Assembly (NCBI GenBank): GCA_903959115.1
Contig: CAJBVU010000096.1
Span: forward strand, 1-22,528
Length of the DNA stretch: 22,528 nucleotides
From: an uncultured Bacteroidota bacterium
GTDB taxonomy: Bacteria; Bacteroidota; Bacteroidia; NS11-12g; UBA955
Reading direction: 5' to 3'
Numbering within the stretch: the first letter of the stretch is position 1; each line of letters opens with the position of its first letter. The position numbers were made by a program, and so were the translations under genes. Below the pieces are notes generated by a model. It saw only the letters and a program-made list of their open reading frames with translations, was not told the DNA's origin and searched no databases. Shown piece by piece: positions 15,983 to 22,528 of this stretch.

Positions 15983-17148
15983 TGTCATCATCCCGTAAAC
16001 ATTTTAAATTTGGGATTGGAATTACTACAGTTGTTTTACTCCTACTGAGTTCAGGTTGTAATTCAAGCAGCGATGCGTCCAAAAGGGATACATCTACCGG
16101 TGTAGCGGGCAGAATCACCGTTTTTTATCCCGATTTCTTTGAGGATAGCGCAAACGAGATTTTCACTCAAACACGTTGGGCAGTTGACAGTAATTTGAAT
16201 CGTTTCGAAGAAAATCTTACCGTATCTAGCGATGGTTATTACGAAGCGATGTTCGACTTTGAATTACATAATTTCTCCCAGATGGAGGAAGAGGATATAG
16301 CAACACATAATAAAATGCAATCCGCACCATTGGTTTGGATTATTGATCCTAAAAGCAAATTTGAAGAAATTAAGCAGCCATCGAACAAAAAAATGGCTAA
16401 TGCCAAAAGAATTCTAAAAGACACAACCATTAACAACATCCAATGCACATGGATCAGTAACGTTTGGTCTGTCCCGCAGGTGGTATTGCTGATTCATGAC
16501 CTTCACTCCGATGGAGAAAATATTAAATCCTCTTGGTTTCAGGCAAATCAAAAGTCATTGTTTAATATTACTAAGCAATTTGACTTACAAAACACAGTTG
16601 CTTCAGTTACTGACCATGGCTTGCATCATCCTAGTCTCGTTCAAAATCGTTATAGTGATAGTATTTCTGCGGCCATCGAAGCCAATTATGCTGTAAAGGC
16701 AATGTTATCCGCCGAATTAAAATTGGTAGCCAAAGCGAACGATTTCCTATGGTTACGTCAAGAAACTGGAAACTATCACAGCAATTTGATGCTTCAGTTT
16801 ATTGCAGGCTCTGATTCATTAGAGGATCAAATCTCGGCACGCAACACCCTGACAAAAAAATATTTAAAAACCGCTGAAGGTACTTGGGTTGAAATCAGTG
16901 AAAGCGGTCAATTCCCTGTTAGAAAGTGGACAGTGAACGGTCCTCAAGGACTTGAATATTGGATGAGTGGCTGGCAAACTGAATTGAACACGAACAGACG
17001 CGGACCCTTTTTGAGGCGTGTAATACGCGATACAGCAAATCATCGTTATGTTGCAGTTGATGGATTTATTTTCGCTCCCAATCAACCACGGAATAGATTG
17101 ATGCGCGAGTTGGAAATCATGGTCTCACAATTGAACTTAGCGCAGTGA
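15982..17148 (+). CDS. DUF4837 family probable lipoprotein
   Basis: From the ATG at 15982 it has 388 residues. A short basic start is followed by a hydrophobic core and LLLLSSGC with Cys26, so it should be a lipoprotein, although Ser rather than Leu is at the -3 position of the lipobox. The C-terminal half matches DUF4837 as I know it: FLWLRQE, then the Gly-rich stretch ending RRGPFLRRVIRD, then VAVDGFIFAPN before a final helix. The function of DUF4837 proteins is unknown and they are nearly confined to Bacteroidota. The frame is open 72 bases further into the transglycosylase gene, but those residues come before the signal sequence. It is coupled to its neighbours by TGATG upstream and GTGA downstream. 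A cell-envelope role alongside the transglycosylase is a reasonable guess. Confidence 0.82.
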   Translation: MSSSRKHFKFGIGITTVVLLLLSSGCNSSSDASKRDTSTGVAGRITVFYPDFFEDSANEIFTQTRWAVDSNLNRFEENLTVSSDGYYEAMFDFELHNFSQMEEEDIATHNKMQSAPLVWIIDPKSKFEEIKQPSNKKMANAKRILKDTTINNIQCTWISNVWSVPQVVLLIHDLHSDGENIKSSWFQANQKSLFNITKQFDLQNTVASVTDHGLHHPSLVQNRYSDSISAAIEANYAVKAMLSAELKLVAKANDFLWLRQETGNYHSNLMLQFIAGSDSLEDQISARNTLTKKYLKTAEGTWVEISESGQFPVRKWTVNGPQGLEYWMSGWQTELNTNRRGPFLRRVIRDTANHRYVAVDGFIFAPNQPRNRLMRELEIMVSQLNLAQ

Positions 17149-17717
17149 AAATTGTAATCTTCGCATCGGGCAGCGGTAGCAACGCAGAAAATATAGTGAA
17201 TCACTTTGCCGGAACTGATATTACTGTTTCGTCCATTTTTTGCAATATTTCTGGTGCTGGCGTTTTTGAAAGGGCTTCAAGACTGGGCGTTCCTTGTGAA
17301 CTTTTCACCAGAGAAGAATGGAAAACTGGCGATAGAATCGATTCTATTTTGAACGAGTACAATCCCGATTTAATTGTTTTGGCCGGATTTTTATGGAAAT
17401 TCCCGTCGCGACTGCTTTCTAAATTCCCTCATGTAATCAATGTCCACCCTGCCCTACTACCAAAGTTCGGAGGCAAAGGCATGTATGGAATGAAAGTTCA
17501 CGAAGCGGTTGTGGAATCCCGCGAAAATGAAAGCGGCATTACGATTCATTGGGTCAATGAACATTATGATGAAGGCGCTGTCATTTACCAGGCCAAATGT
17601 GAAGTACTCCCCAGTGATACGGCCTATGATATCGCACAAAAAATTCATCAACTCGAAGGACAACATTTTCCTCGCATCGTGGAAGAAGTGTTAAAAGACA
17701 TCGAACCGAAATCGTAA
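17145..17717 (+). CDS. purN: Phosphoribosylglycinamide formyltransferase
   Basis: PurN transfers a formyl group from 10-formyltetrahydrofolate to GAR in purine synthesis. The 190-residue protein has the GAR phosphate-binding loop ASGSGSNAE (7-15). The catalytic residues are Asn99 and His101 in VINVHPALLP, with Asp142 in YDEGA, and the folate-site segment is GGKGMYG (109-115). All match the family. The start is GTG at 17145, overlapping the preceding TGA as GTGA; no ATG gives a complete N-terminus. Being placed third after two envelope genes, rather than with other pur genes, is unusual, although PurN is often found alone in Bacteroidota. Confidence 0.95.
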   Translation: MKIVIFASGSGSNAENIVNHFAGTDITVSSIFCNISGAGVFERASRLGVPCELFTREEWKTGDRIDSILNEYNPDLIVLAGFLWKFPSRLLSKFPHVINVHPALLPKFGGKGMYGMKVHEAVVESRENESGITIHWVNEHYDEGAVIYQAKCEVLPSDTAYDIAQKIHQLEGQHFPRIVEEVLKDIEPKS

Positions 17718-17810
17718 TTTCGCATTTGATAGTTATCGTTTGCCAAAACCAGTAGACTGTCACCATCAACAAAATAGAATTCCTTCAAATAGCAACAGAA
17801 AAAGAACACC

Positions 17811-18965
17811 ATGAAATCAAATCACATAGAAACGTTGGTTTTGCACGCAGGCATCGAGCCTGACCCAACTACAGGTGCAATCATGACCCCTATTTTTCAG
17901 ACAAGTACGTATGTTCAAGCGGCACCTGGCGACCATAAAGGATACGAATACGGAAGGACCCAAAATCCTACGCGCGACGTTCTTCAGAAAAACTTGGCGG
18001 CATTGGAAGGAACTAGTTATGGTTTGTGTTTCAGCACCGGAATGGGCGCGGTTGATGCTTGCGCAAAGTTGTTACAACCTGGTGATGAAGTGGTTAGTAC
18101 CAATGACTTATATGGTGGCACGTATCGCTTGTTTACAAAAATATTTGCCCAATACGGAATTAAGTTTCATTTCGTTGATATGAGCGATGAAGCGGCCGTC
18201 CGCGCCGTGATGAATGCTAAAACCAAAATGGTTTGGGTGGAAACGCCTACAAATCCGTTGTTGCGCATCATTGATATTGAGCTCATGATTCAAATTGGAC
18301 ATGAGTATAACAGCATCGTTGTGGTCGATAACACCTTCGCTTCTCCCTATTTGCAGAATCCTGCAAAAATGGGTGCGGATATAGTAATGCATTCGGCTAC
18401 AAAGTATATCAATGGTCATAGCGATGTGGTGATGGGTGTTTTGTGTACCTCCAGTGATGAGCTCAAGGATCGTTTGGCATTTATTCAGAATTCATGCGGG
18501 GCGACCCCTGGGCCGATGGATTGCTTTCTGACATTGAGAGGCATCAAAACGCTTCATATTCGTATGCAACGTCATTGCGAAAACGGAGCGAAAATCGCAC
18601 ATTGGCTAAAAAATCACCCTAAAGTGGGCGATGTATATTGGCCTGGTTTTGAATCTCACCCCAATCATGCGGTGGCTAAAAAGCAAATGAAGGATTTTGG
18701 TGGGATGATCTCTTTCACGCTGAAAGATGATGCTATTGAAAAGGCTTTGACCTTCTTGAAATCAACTCACCTCTTCGCTTTGGCTGAAAGTTTGGGCGGT
18801 GTTGAGAGCTTGGTAGGTCACCCAGCAACGATGACGCACGCCAGCATTCCTAAGGCTGAGCGCGAAGCCAATGGATTGAAGGACAGTTTGATTCGTTTGA
18901 GCGTTGGCATAGAACACGTAGACGATTTGATTGCTGACCTTGAAGGTGCTTTGGCCAAGGTTTGA
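17811..18965 (+). CDS. metB: Cystathionine gamma-synthase / gamma-lyase family PLP enzyme
   Basis: A 384-residue Cys/Met metabolism PLP-dependent enzyme. It has YEYGRTQNPT (45-54) for phosphate binding across the dimer, Tyr101 for stacking on PLP, VVDNTFASPY (171-180) and the PLP-binding Lys198 in HSATKYINGH. The substrate loop ESLGGVESLVGHPATMTH covers 326-343. The family either joins cysteine to an activated homoserine (MetB) or splits cystathionine or methionine (gamma-lyases). Sequence alone does not settle which, and no homoserine acyltransferase is nearby. It is preceded by a 93-base gap with no recognised riboswitch and by a purine-rich AGAAAAAGAA near the ATG. Confidence 0.9.
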   Translation: MKSNHIETLVLHAGIEPDPTTGAIMTPIFQTSTYVQAAPGDHKGYEYGRTQNPTRDVLQKNLAALEGTSYGLCFSTGMGAVDACAKLLQPGDEVVSTNDLYGGTYRLFTKIFAQYGIKFHFVDMSDEAAVRAVMNAKTKMVWVETPTNPLLRIIDIELMIQIGHEYNSIVVVDNTFASPYLQNPAKMGADIVMHSATKYINGHSDVVMGVLCTSSDELKDRLAFIQNSCGATPGPMDCFLTLRGIKTLHIRMQRHCENGAKIAHWLKNHPKVGDVYWPGFESHPNHAVAKKQMKDFGGMISFTLKDDAIEKALTFLKSTHLFALAESLGGVESLVGHPATMTHASIPKAEREANGLKDSLIRLSVGIEHVDDLIADLEGALAKV

Positions 18966-19054
18966 TAATATTCCGATTTTGCAATTGACGAAATCCGTGA
19001 ATTATACCGTGATGCGGTTTTTGTGAAAAATCTAATGTACTGGGTTAAACAACT

Positions 19055-19843
19055 ATGACGGACCTTGAGATTAAGGACTTATTGGATTTTTGGGCCAAAG
19101 AGGTAGAAGAAAACGCTTTTATTGAATTTGATCCCGTTCAAATTCCACATCGCTATTCTCGACTTCAAGACATTGAAATTGCTGGCTTTTTTGCCGCGAT
19201 TATGGCATGGGGTCAGCGTAAAACGATTATCAAGAGTGCTCAGAAACTCATGCTTTTGATGGATGATGCACCTTTCGACTTTATCACACAGCACGAGCCT
19301 TCTGACTTAAAGCGATTTCAATCCTTTGTGCATCGGACCTTAAACGGTGATGATGTGATTTCGATGATTTCATTTTTTAGGCAGCATTATCAGACTTCGC
19401 CGAGTTTGGAGGATTTGTTTTTTACGCCCGCAGTTCTTGAGGCGCCTAAGGGTTCTCAAGTTTTTGAGGCACTTGTTTCTTTTCAATCGGCTTGGGCAGA
19501 ATTTCCACATGAAAGAAGAACAGATAAACACTTGGCATCGCCGACAAAGGGCAGTGCTTGTAAGCGCTTAAATATGTATTTCCGGTGGATGGTTCGACAA
19601 AAGTCTCCAGTGGATTTTGGGATTTGGTCTAAGGTATCGATGTCGGAACTATTATGTCCGCTCGACGTCCACGTTCAACGCATCGCCATTGAAATGGGAT
19701 TATTACAAAGAGATAAGTCAGATTGGCAGTCGTGTATGGAATTGACCGACAGATTGCGTGCATTTAGACCCCACGACCCCGTTTTTTATGACTACGCACT
19801 GTTTGGCATTGGTGTTGCTAAAATGAAAGAAATTATCCGTTAA
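19055..19843 (+). CDS. TIGR02757 (DUF2400) family protein
   Basis: A 262-residue cytoplasmic protein with no signal peptide or membrane helix. It carries features I associate with TIGR02757/DUF2400: FDPVQIPHRY near the start, IAGFFAAIMAWGQRKTI (37-53), then a KRLNMYFRWMVR segment followed by DFGIW and PLDVHVQRIA. The family is small and uncharacterised. Its C-terminal arrangement recalls helix-hairpin-helix DNA glycosylase folds, which is inference only. It stands between the metB-type gene (89 bases upstream) and trxA (43 bases downstream) and may be co-transcribed with trxA. Confidence 0.85.
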   Translation: MTDLEIKDLLDFWAKEVEENAFIEFDPVQIPHRYSRLQDIEIAGFFAAIMAWGQRKTIIKSAQKLMLLMDDAPFDFITQHEPSDLKRFQSFVHRTLNGDDVISMISFFRQHYQTSPSLEDLFFTPAVLEAPKGSQVFEALVSFQSAWAEFPHERRTDKHLASPTKGSACKRLNMYFRWMVRQKSPVDFGIWSKVSMSELLCPLDVHVQRIAIEMGLLQRDKSDWQSCMELTDRLRAFRPHDPVFYDYALFGIGVAKMKEIIR

Positions 19844-19886
19844 CCGCAGAAATTTCATAAATTCGTAATAATATAAAATCAGCAAA

Positions 19887-20204
19887 ATGGCAGAAAAATT
19901 CACTAGCAGTAACTTCAACGAAGTTGTATTGCAATCAGACAAACCCGTATTGGTAGATTTTTGGGCAGAATGGTGTGGTCCTTGCCGCATGATCGGTCCG
20001 ATGGTCGATGAACTTTCAAATGAATATGCAGGCAAAGCCATAATTGGCAAATTGAACGTGGATGAGAATCCAGATATTTCAATGACCTATGGTGTGCGCA
20101 GTATTCCTACTTTATTGATTTTCAAAAATGGTCAGTTGGTTGATAAAATCGTAGGCGCAGTTCCAAAACAGAACATTGCATCTAAGATTGAGGCGCAATT
20201 GTAA
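19887..20204 (+). CDS. trxA: Thioredoxin
   Basis: A 105-residue cytoplasmic thioredoxin with the redox motif WCGPC (29-33), buried Asp24, the cis-proline in SIPT (72-75) and the FKNGQLVDKIVG strand-turn (79-90). It reduces protein disulfides and serves ribonucleotide reductase and peroxidases. No signal peptide is present. It is followed after 22 bases by the strong terminator at 20221-20248. Confidence 0.97.
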   Translation: MAEKFTSSNFNEVVLQSDKPVLVDFWAEWCGPCRMIGPMVDELSNEYAGKAIIGKLNVDENPDISMTYGVRSIPTLLIFKNGQLVDKIVGAVPKQNIASKIEAQL

Positions 20205-20220
20205 TTTGAAAAGACTTATT

Positions 20221-20248
20221 AAAAAAGGCCGGCTCGCCGGCCTTTTTT
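20221..20248. terminator. Strong symmetric (bidirectional) intrinsic terminator after trxA
   Basis: Six A, then GGCCGG, a CTCG loop, CCGGCC, then six T. The GC stem flanked by A and T runs can terminate transcription in both directions. It ends the trxA transcript and separates it from the DUF58 gene. It is the only textbook terminator I see in the window. Confidence 0.92.
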
Positions 20249-20316
20249 ATGATTCCTACACCCATTTAATATCTTCAAACAGTAAAGCATTTTAAATCTC
20301 TCAAGCGTAACCTTCC

Positions 20317-21243
20317 GTGCTACTCGAAGAAATCCAATCCTACTCAAATTTTGAACTTTTGGCCAATTCCGCCAAGGAAGGATTCATTGCGGGTCTGCAC
20401 AAAAGTCCTTTTAGAGGATTTTCAGTAGAGTTTGCGGAACACCGCCCCTACAACCCTGGGGAAAGTGTAAAGAATATTGATTGGAAGTTGTTGGCTCGAA
20501 CCGACAAAAAATACATCAAACAGTTTGACGAGGAGACGAATTTAAAGGCCCACATTTGGCTAGACACCTCGGCAAGTATGCGCTTTCCGGAGAAAATAGA
20601 GTCGAAATTAAAATTCGGGACGCTAACTTCGGCCGTAATTGGCGGACTTCTTCAGCAACAAAAAGACAGTTTCTCTTTGGGTCTTTTCAATGAAAGTGGT
20701 TTCTACCTACGAAGTGCTTGCAAAAGTACAAGAGGTCACTACCAGCAACAGTTAGCGGCACTTAGCCCACTTTGGTTAAATGAAAAATCCACGCAAAAAA
20801 TAGCGAATCCTCCGGCACAGCAAACATTAGAGGAAGCCATATTAAACGTAGGACGGCGTCAATTGGTGGTGATATTGAGCGATTTTTTGTGGGGTCCGGC
20901 CGAGGCGGCAGCCGAGGCCTCCTTCTGGAGATATATCGCCATGCTCAGATTTCAAAAATGTGAAGTCCTGCTGCTACAAATCCAACACGAAGAACAAGAG
21001 CTGAACCTAGATTTTGCAACGGGCAATCGACCCATAAAATTCATGGATTTGGAAACAAATGAATCCATCAAACTACAACCCGATGAAATTCAACAGGCCT
21101 ATCAAAAAATAGAATCGGAACGGAATAAGCAATTCAACGACAAATGCATTCAGTTGGGAATTGATTCATTCATCGCTGATGTATCAAAGCCCATTGAGCA
21201 AGCATTAACCGCCTTCTTCGTTAAACGCTCAAAACTCCATTAA
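20317..21243 (+). CDS. DUF58 domain-containing protein
   Basis: A 308-residue protein with the DUF58 core: FRGFSVEFAEHRPYNPGES (32-50), then NIDWKLLARTDK (53-64), the YIKQFDEETN stretch (66-75) and a vWA-like strand with DTSASM (83-88), a possible metal site. DUF58 proteins usually work with MoxR-type AAA ATPases and Bat vWA proteins. None of these is next to it here. The start is GTG at 20317. An in-frame TAA lies only two codons upstream at 20308, and the next Met is Met88, within the conserved core, so the GTG is well determined. Transcription should begin downstream of the 20221-20248 terminator. Its TAA shares TTAA with the stop of the convergent pyrC. Confidence 0.9.
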   Translation: MLLEEIQSYSNFELLANSAKEGFIAGLHKSPFRGFSVEFAEHRPYNPGESVKNIDWKLLARTDKKYIKQFDEETNLKAHIWLDTSASMRFPEKIESKLKFGTLTSAVIGGLLQQQKDSFSLGLFNESGFYLRSACKSTRGHYQQQLAALSPLWLNEKSTQKIANPPAQQTLEEAILNVGRRQLVVILSDFLWGPAEAAAEASFWRYIAMLRFQKCEVLLLQIQHEEQELNLDFATGNRPIKFMDLETNESIKLQPDEIQQAYQKIESERNKQFNDKCIQLGIDSFIADVSKPIEQALTAFFVKRSKLH

Positions 21244-22528
21244 CCGCGGTTAAACAACAATCGCTGTGGATTGTAGTTTTCCGTCAATCCAGCGTTGTAT
21301 CCCAACACCCCATTCACCCACACCTTTTCTGGTTGATAAATAAATTGATGGCCTTCCAAGGGCGACCAACCGCATTTATATAAAATGTCCGATTTATTCA
21401 CCGCACGATTATTTTTGCCCAACATAACTATATCCGCAGCATAACCTTCTCTTAGGTAGCCTCTATTATTGATCTGATACAATATCGCTGGATTGTGACA
21501 CATTTTCTCAACCATTCTTTCGATGCTTATTTTTCCGGCAACTACGTAGTCCATCATCAACGAAAGTGAATGCTGAACCAATGGCAAACCTGATGGAGAC
21601 TGGGCATATTTACCCTGTTTCTCTGCCCAAGTATGTGGCGCATGATCCGTTGCAATGACATCAAACCGATCGTCGAGTAAGGCGGCCCACAATGCTGCAC
21701 GATCTGTTTCTGTTTTAATAGCCGGGTTACACTTGATTAAATTGCCCAATGTCTCATAATCCCGATCCGAAAAATGTAAGTGATGCACACAAACTTCAGC
21801 AGTGATTTTTTTCTCAGAGAGTGGAATATCATTTCTAAAAAGGTGGGTTTCTTTTTCAGATGTAATATGAAGGATGTGCAATCGTGCATTGTGTTTCTTC
21901 GCCAATTCCATAGCGTAAGATGACGATAAATAACAAGCCTCGGCATCGCGAATGATTGGATGCTGATTTGGAGGAATAGCCTCACCAAAAGTTGCCACTG
22001 CATCTGCAAATCTCGACTTAACGCGCGTTTCATTCTCACAATGGGTAGCAATCAGGATTGGGGAATGGGCGAAAAGACCTTCCAGCGCATGGGGTTGGTC
22101 CACCAACATATCGCCCGTGCTGCTTCCCATGAAAATCTTAACACCACAAACTGTATTCGGATTCACTTTTTTGATTTCTTCCAAATTGTGATTGGTAGCA
22201 CCCAAATAAAATGAATAATTAACCGCGGAATTTGCTGCGCCCACAGCGTACTTTTCTTCCAATAGTGCATTGGTAACAGTTTGCGGATTCACATTGGGCA
22301 TCTCCATGTAGGAAGTGGTTCCTCCAGCCAATGCGGCGCGACTTTCAGTAAAAATCGATGCTTTGTGTGTCAATCCAGGCTCACGAAAATGAACTTGATC
22401 ATCAATAACACCCGGAAGAACGAATGAACCATTGGCATCTACAACATCAGCATTGTTTGCATCGATAGAACTATCAATACGTTGAATCAAACCATCCTGA
22501 AATAACAAATCACCTTCAAACACTTTAT
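21240..22528 (-). CDS. pyrC: Dihydroorotase (class I type), 5' partial
   Basis: The enzyme cyclises carbamoyl-aspartate to dihydroorotate in pyrimidine synthesis. The gene runs off the right edge: codons before the GTG at 22523 stay open and the usual first strand is missing, so the true start lies outside. Counting from that GTG, the metal site region reads DDQVHFREPG (41-50). Lys129 in CGVKIFMG is the likely carboxylated lysine, THCEN (160-164) and LHILHITS supply histidines, and IATDHAPH near the C-terminal third supplies the catalytic Asp. Gln43 stands where most dihydroorotases have the first His of the HxH pair; I recall the same DDQVHFREPG in other Bacteroidota enzymes, so this is probably a lineage trait. 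Confidence 0.94.
   Translation of the reverse strand, partial: KVFEGDLLFQDGLIQRIDSSIDANNADVVDANGSFVLPGVIDDQVHFREPGLTHKASIFTESRAALAGGTTSYMEMPNVNPQTVTNALLEEKYAVGAANSAVNYSFYLGATNHNLEEIKKVNPNTVCGVKIFMGSSTGDMLVDQPHALEGLFAHSPILIATHCENETRVKSRFADAVATFGEAIPPNQHPIIRDAEACYLSSSYAMELAKKHNARLHILHITSEKETHLFRNDIPLSEKKITAEVCVHHLHFSDRDYETLGNLIKCNPAIKTETDRAALWAALLDDRFDVIATDHAPHTWAEKQGKYAQSPSGLPLVQHSLSLMMDYVVAGKISIERMVEKMCHNPAILYQINNRGYLREGYAADIVMLGKNNRAVNKSDILYKCGWSPLEGHQFIYQPEKVWVNGVLGYNAGLTENYNPQRLLFNRG

Noticed and set aside
17707..17722. Hairpin CGAAAT-CGTA-ATTTCG across the purN stop codon.
   Set aside because: The stem is only 6 bp, AT-rich and lacks a T-run; not convincing as a terminator.
17718..17810. 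Possible SAM riboswitch ahead of the cystathionine gamma-synthase gene.
   Set aside because: The gap is 93 bases and shows no recognisable aptamer core or expression-platform hairpin.
19006..19022. ACCG-TGATG-CGGT followed by a few T as a terminator after the metB-type gene.
   Set aside because: A 4-bp stem with a five-base T run is within chance.
1..22528. Mobile elements, CRISPR arrays, toxin-antitoxin or phage-defence genes.
   Set aside because: No transposase, integrase, regularly spaced repeats, small coupled toxin-like pair or defence-type domains were seen. The ATGA-linked ABM pair does not resemble a toxin-antitoxin module.

Overview
The window looks like a chromosomal housekeeping segment from a member of the Bacteroidota, probably from or near the Flavobacteriales, although the order is a guess. 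Four things point there. The families are typical: a DUF4837 lipoprotein, a TIGR02757 protein, an alanine-dehydrogenase-like protein with an N-terminal extension, a dihydroorotase reading DDQVHFREPG, and a CRTAC1-type FG-GAP/ASPIC protein. Shine-Dalgarno sequences are mostly absent. Promoter-like TTTG-N19-TAnnTTTG patterns occur. The DNA is AT-leaning. I see no tRNA, rRNA, CRISPR array, insertion sequence, integrase or phage gene, and no stretch over about 160 bases without a gene.

Layout. Bases 1-1818 hold the end of a secreted-type beta-propeller protein. Bases 1916-3009 hold a translationally coupled pair: a diverged SAM hydroxide adenosyltransferase-fold protein and an ABM-domain protein. 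A GlcD-type FAD-linked dehydrogenase faces them (3006-4397, minus). A two-component system follows (4509-6385, plus). The minus-strand block 6422-12127 is read dnaE, then a glycosyltransferase, then an HI0933-type flavoprotein. recF (12249-13322, plus) diverges from dnaE and converges almost stop-to-stop on the ald-type gene (13327-14541, minus). A plus-strand operon of lytic transglycosylase, DUF4837 lipoprotein and purN (14699-17717) has overlapping stop and start codons. It is followed by a cystathionine gamma-synthase/lyase, a TIGR02757 protein, thioredoxin, a strong symmetric terminator and a DUF58 protein. The 5'-truncated pyrC (minus) closes the window.

How the genes relate. Most are core functions: replication and repair (dnaE, recF), purine and pyrimidine synthesis (purN, pyrC), sulfur amino acid metabolism, redox (trxA), peptidoglycan remodelling and signalling. 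The packing is tight. Five same-strand junctions overlap by 1-4 bases (ATGA, GTGA or TGATG), and the glycosyltransferase start lies about 29 bases inside the end of dnaE. Two convergent pairs share one TTAA as both stop codons, and a third pair is separated by 4 bases.

I found no convincing new multi-gene system. The items most worth checking are the SAM-hydrolase-fold protein that seems to have lost catalytic residues and is coupled to an ABM protein, the ald-type enzyme that lacks the canonical alanine dehydrogenase Lys/His pair, and the compact promoter and stop-codon architecture.
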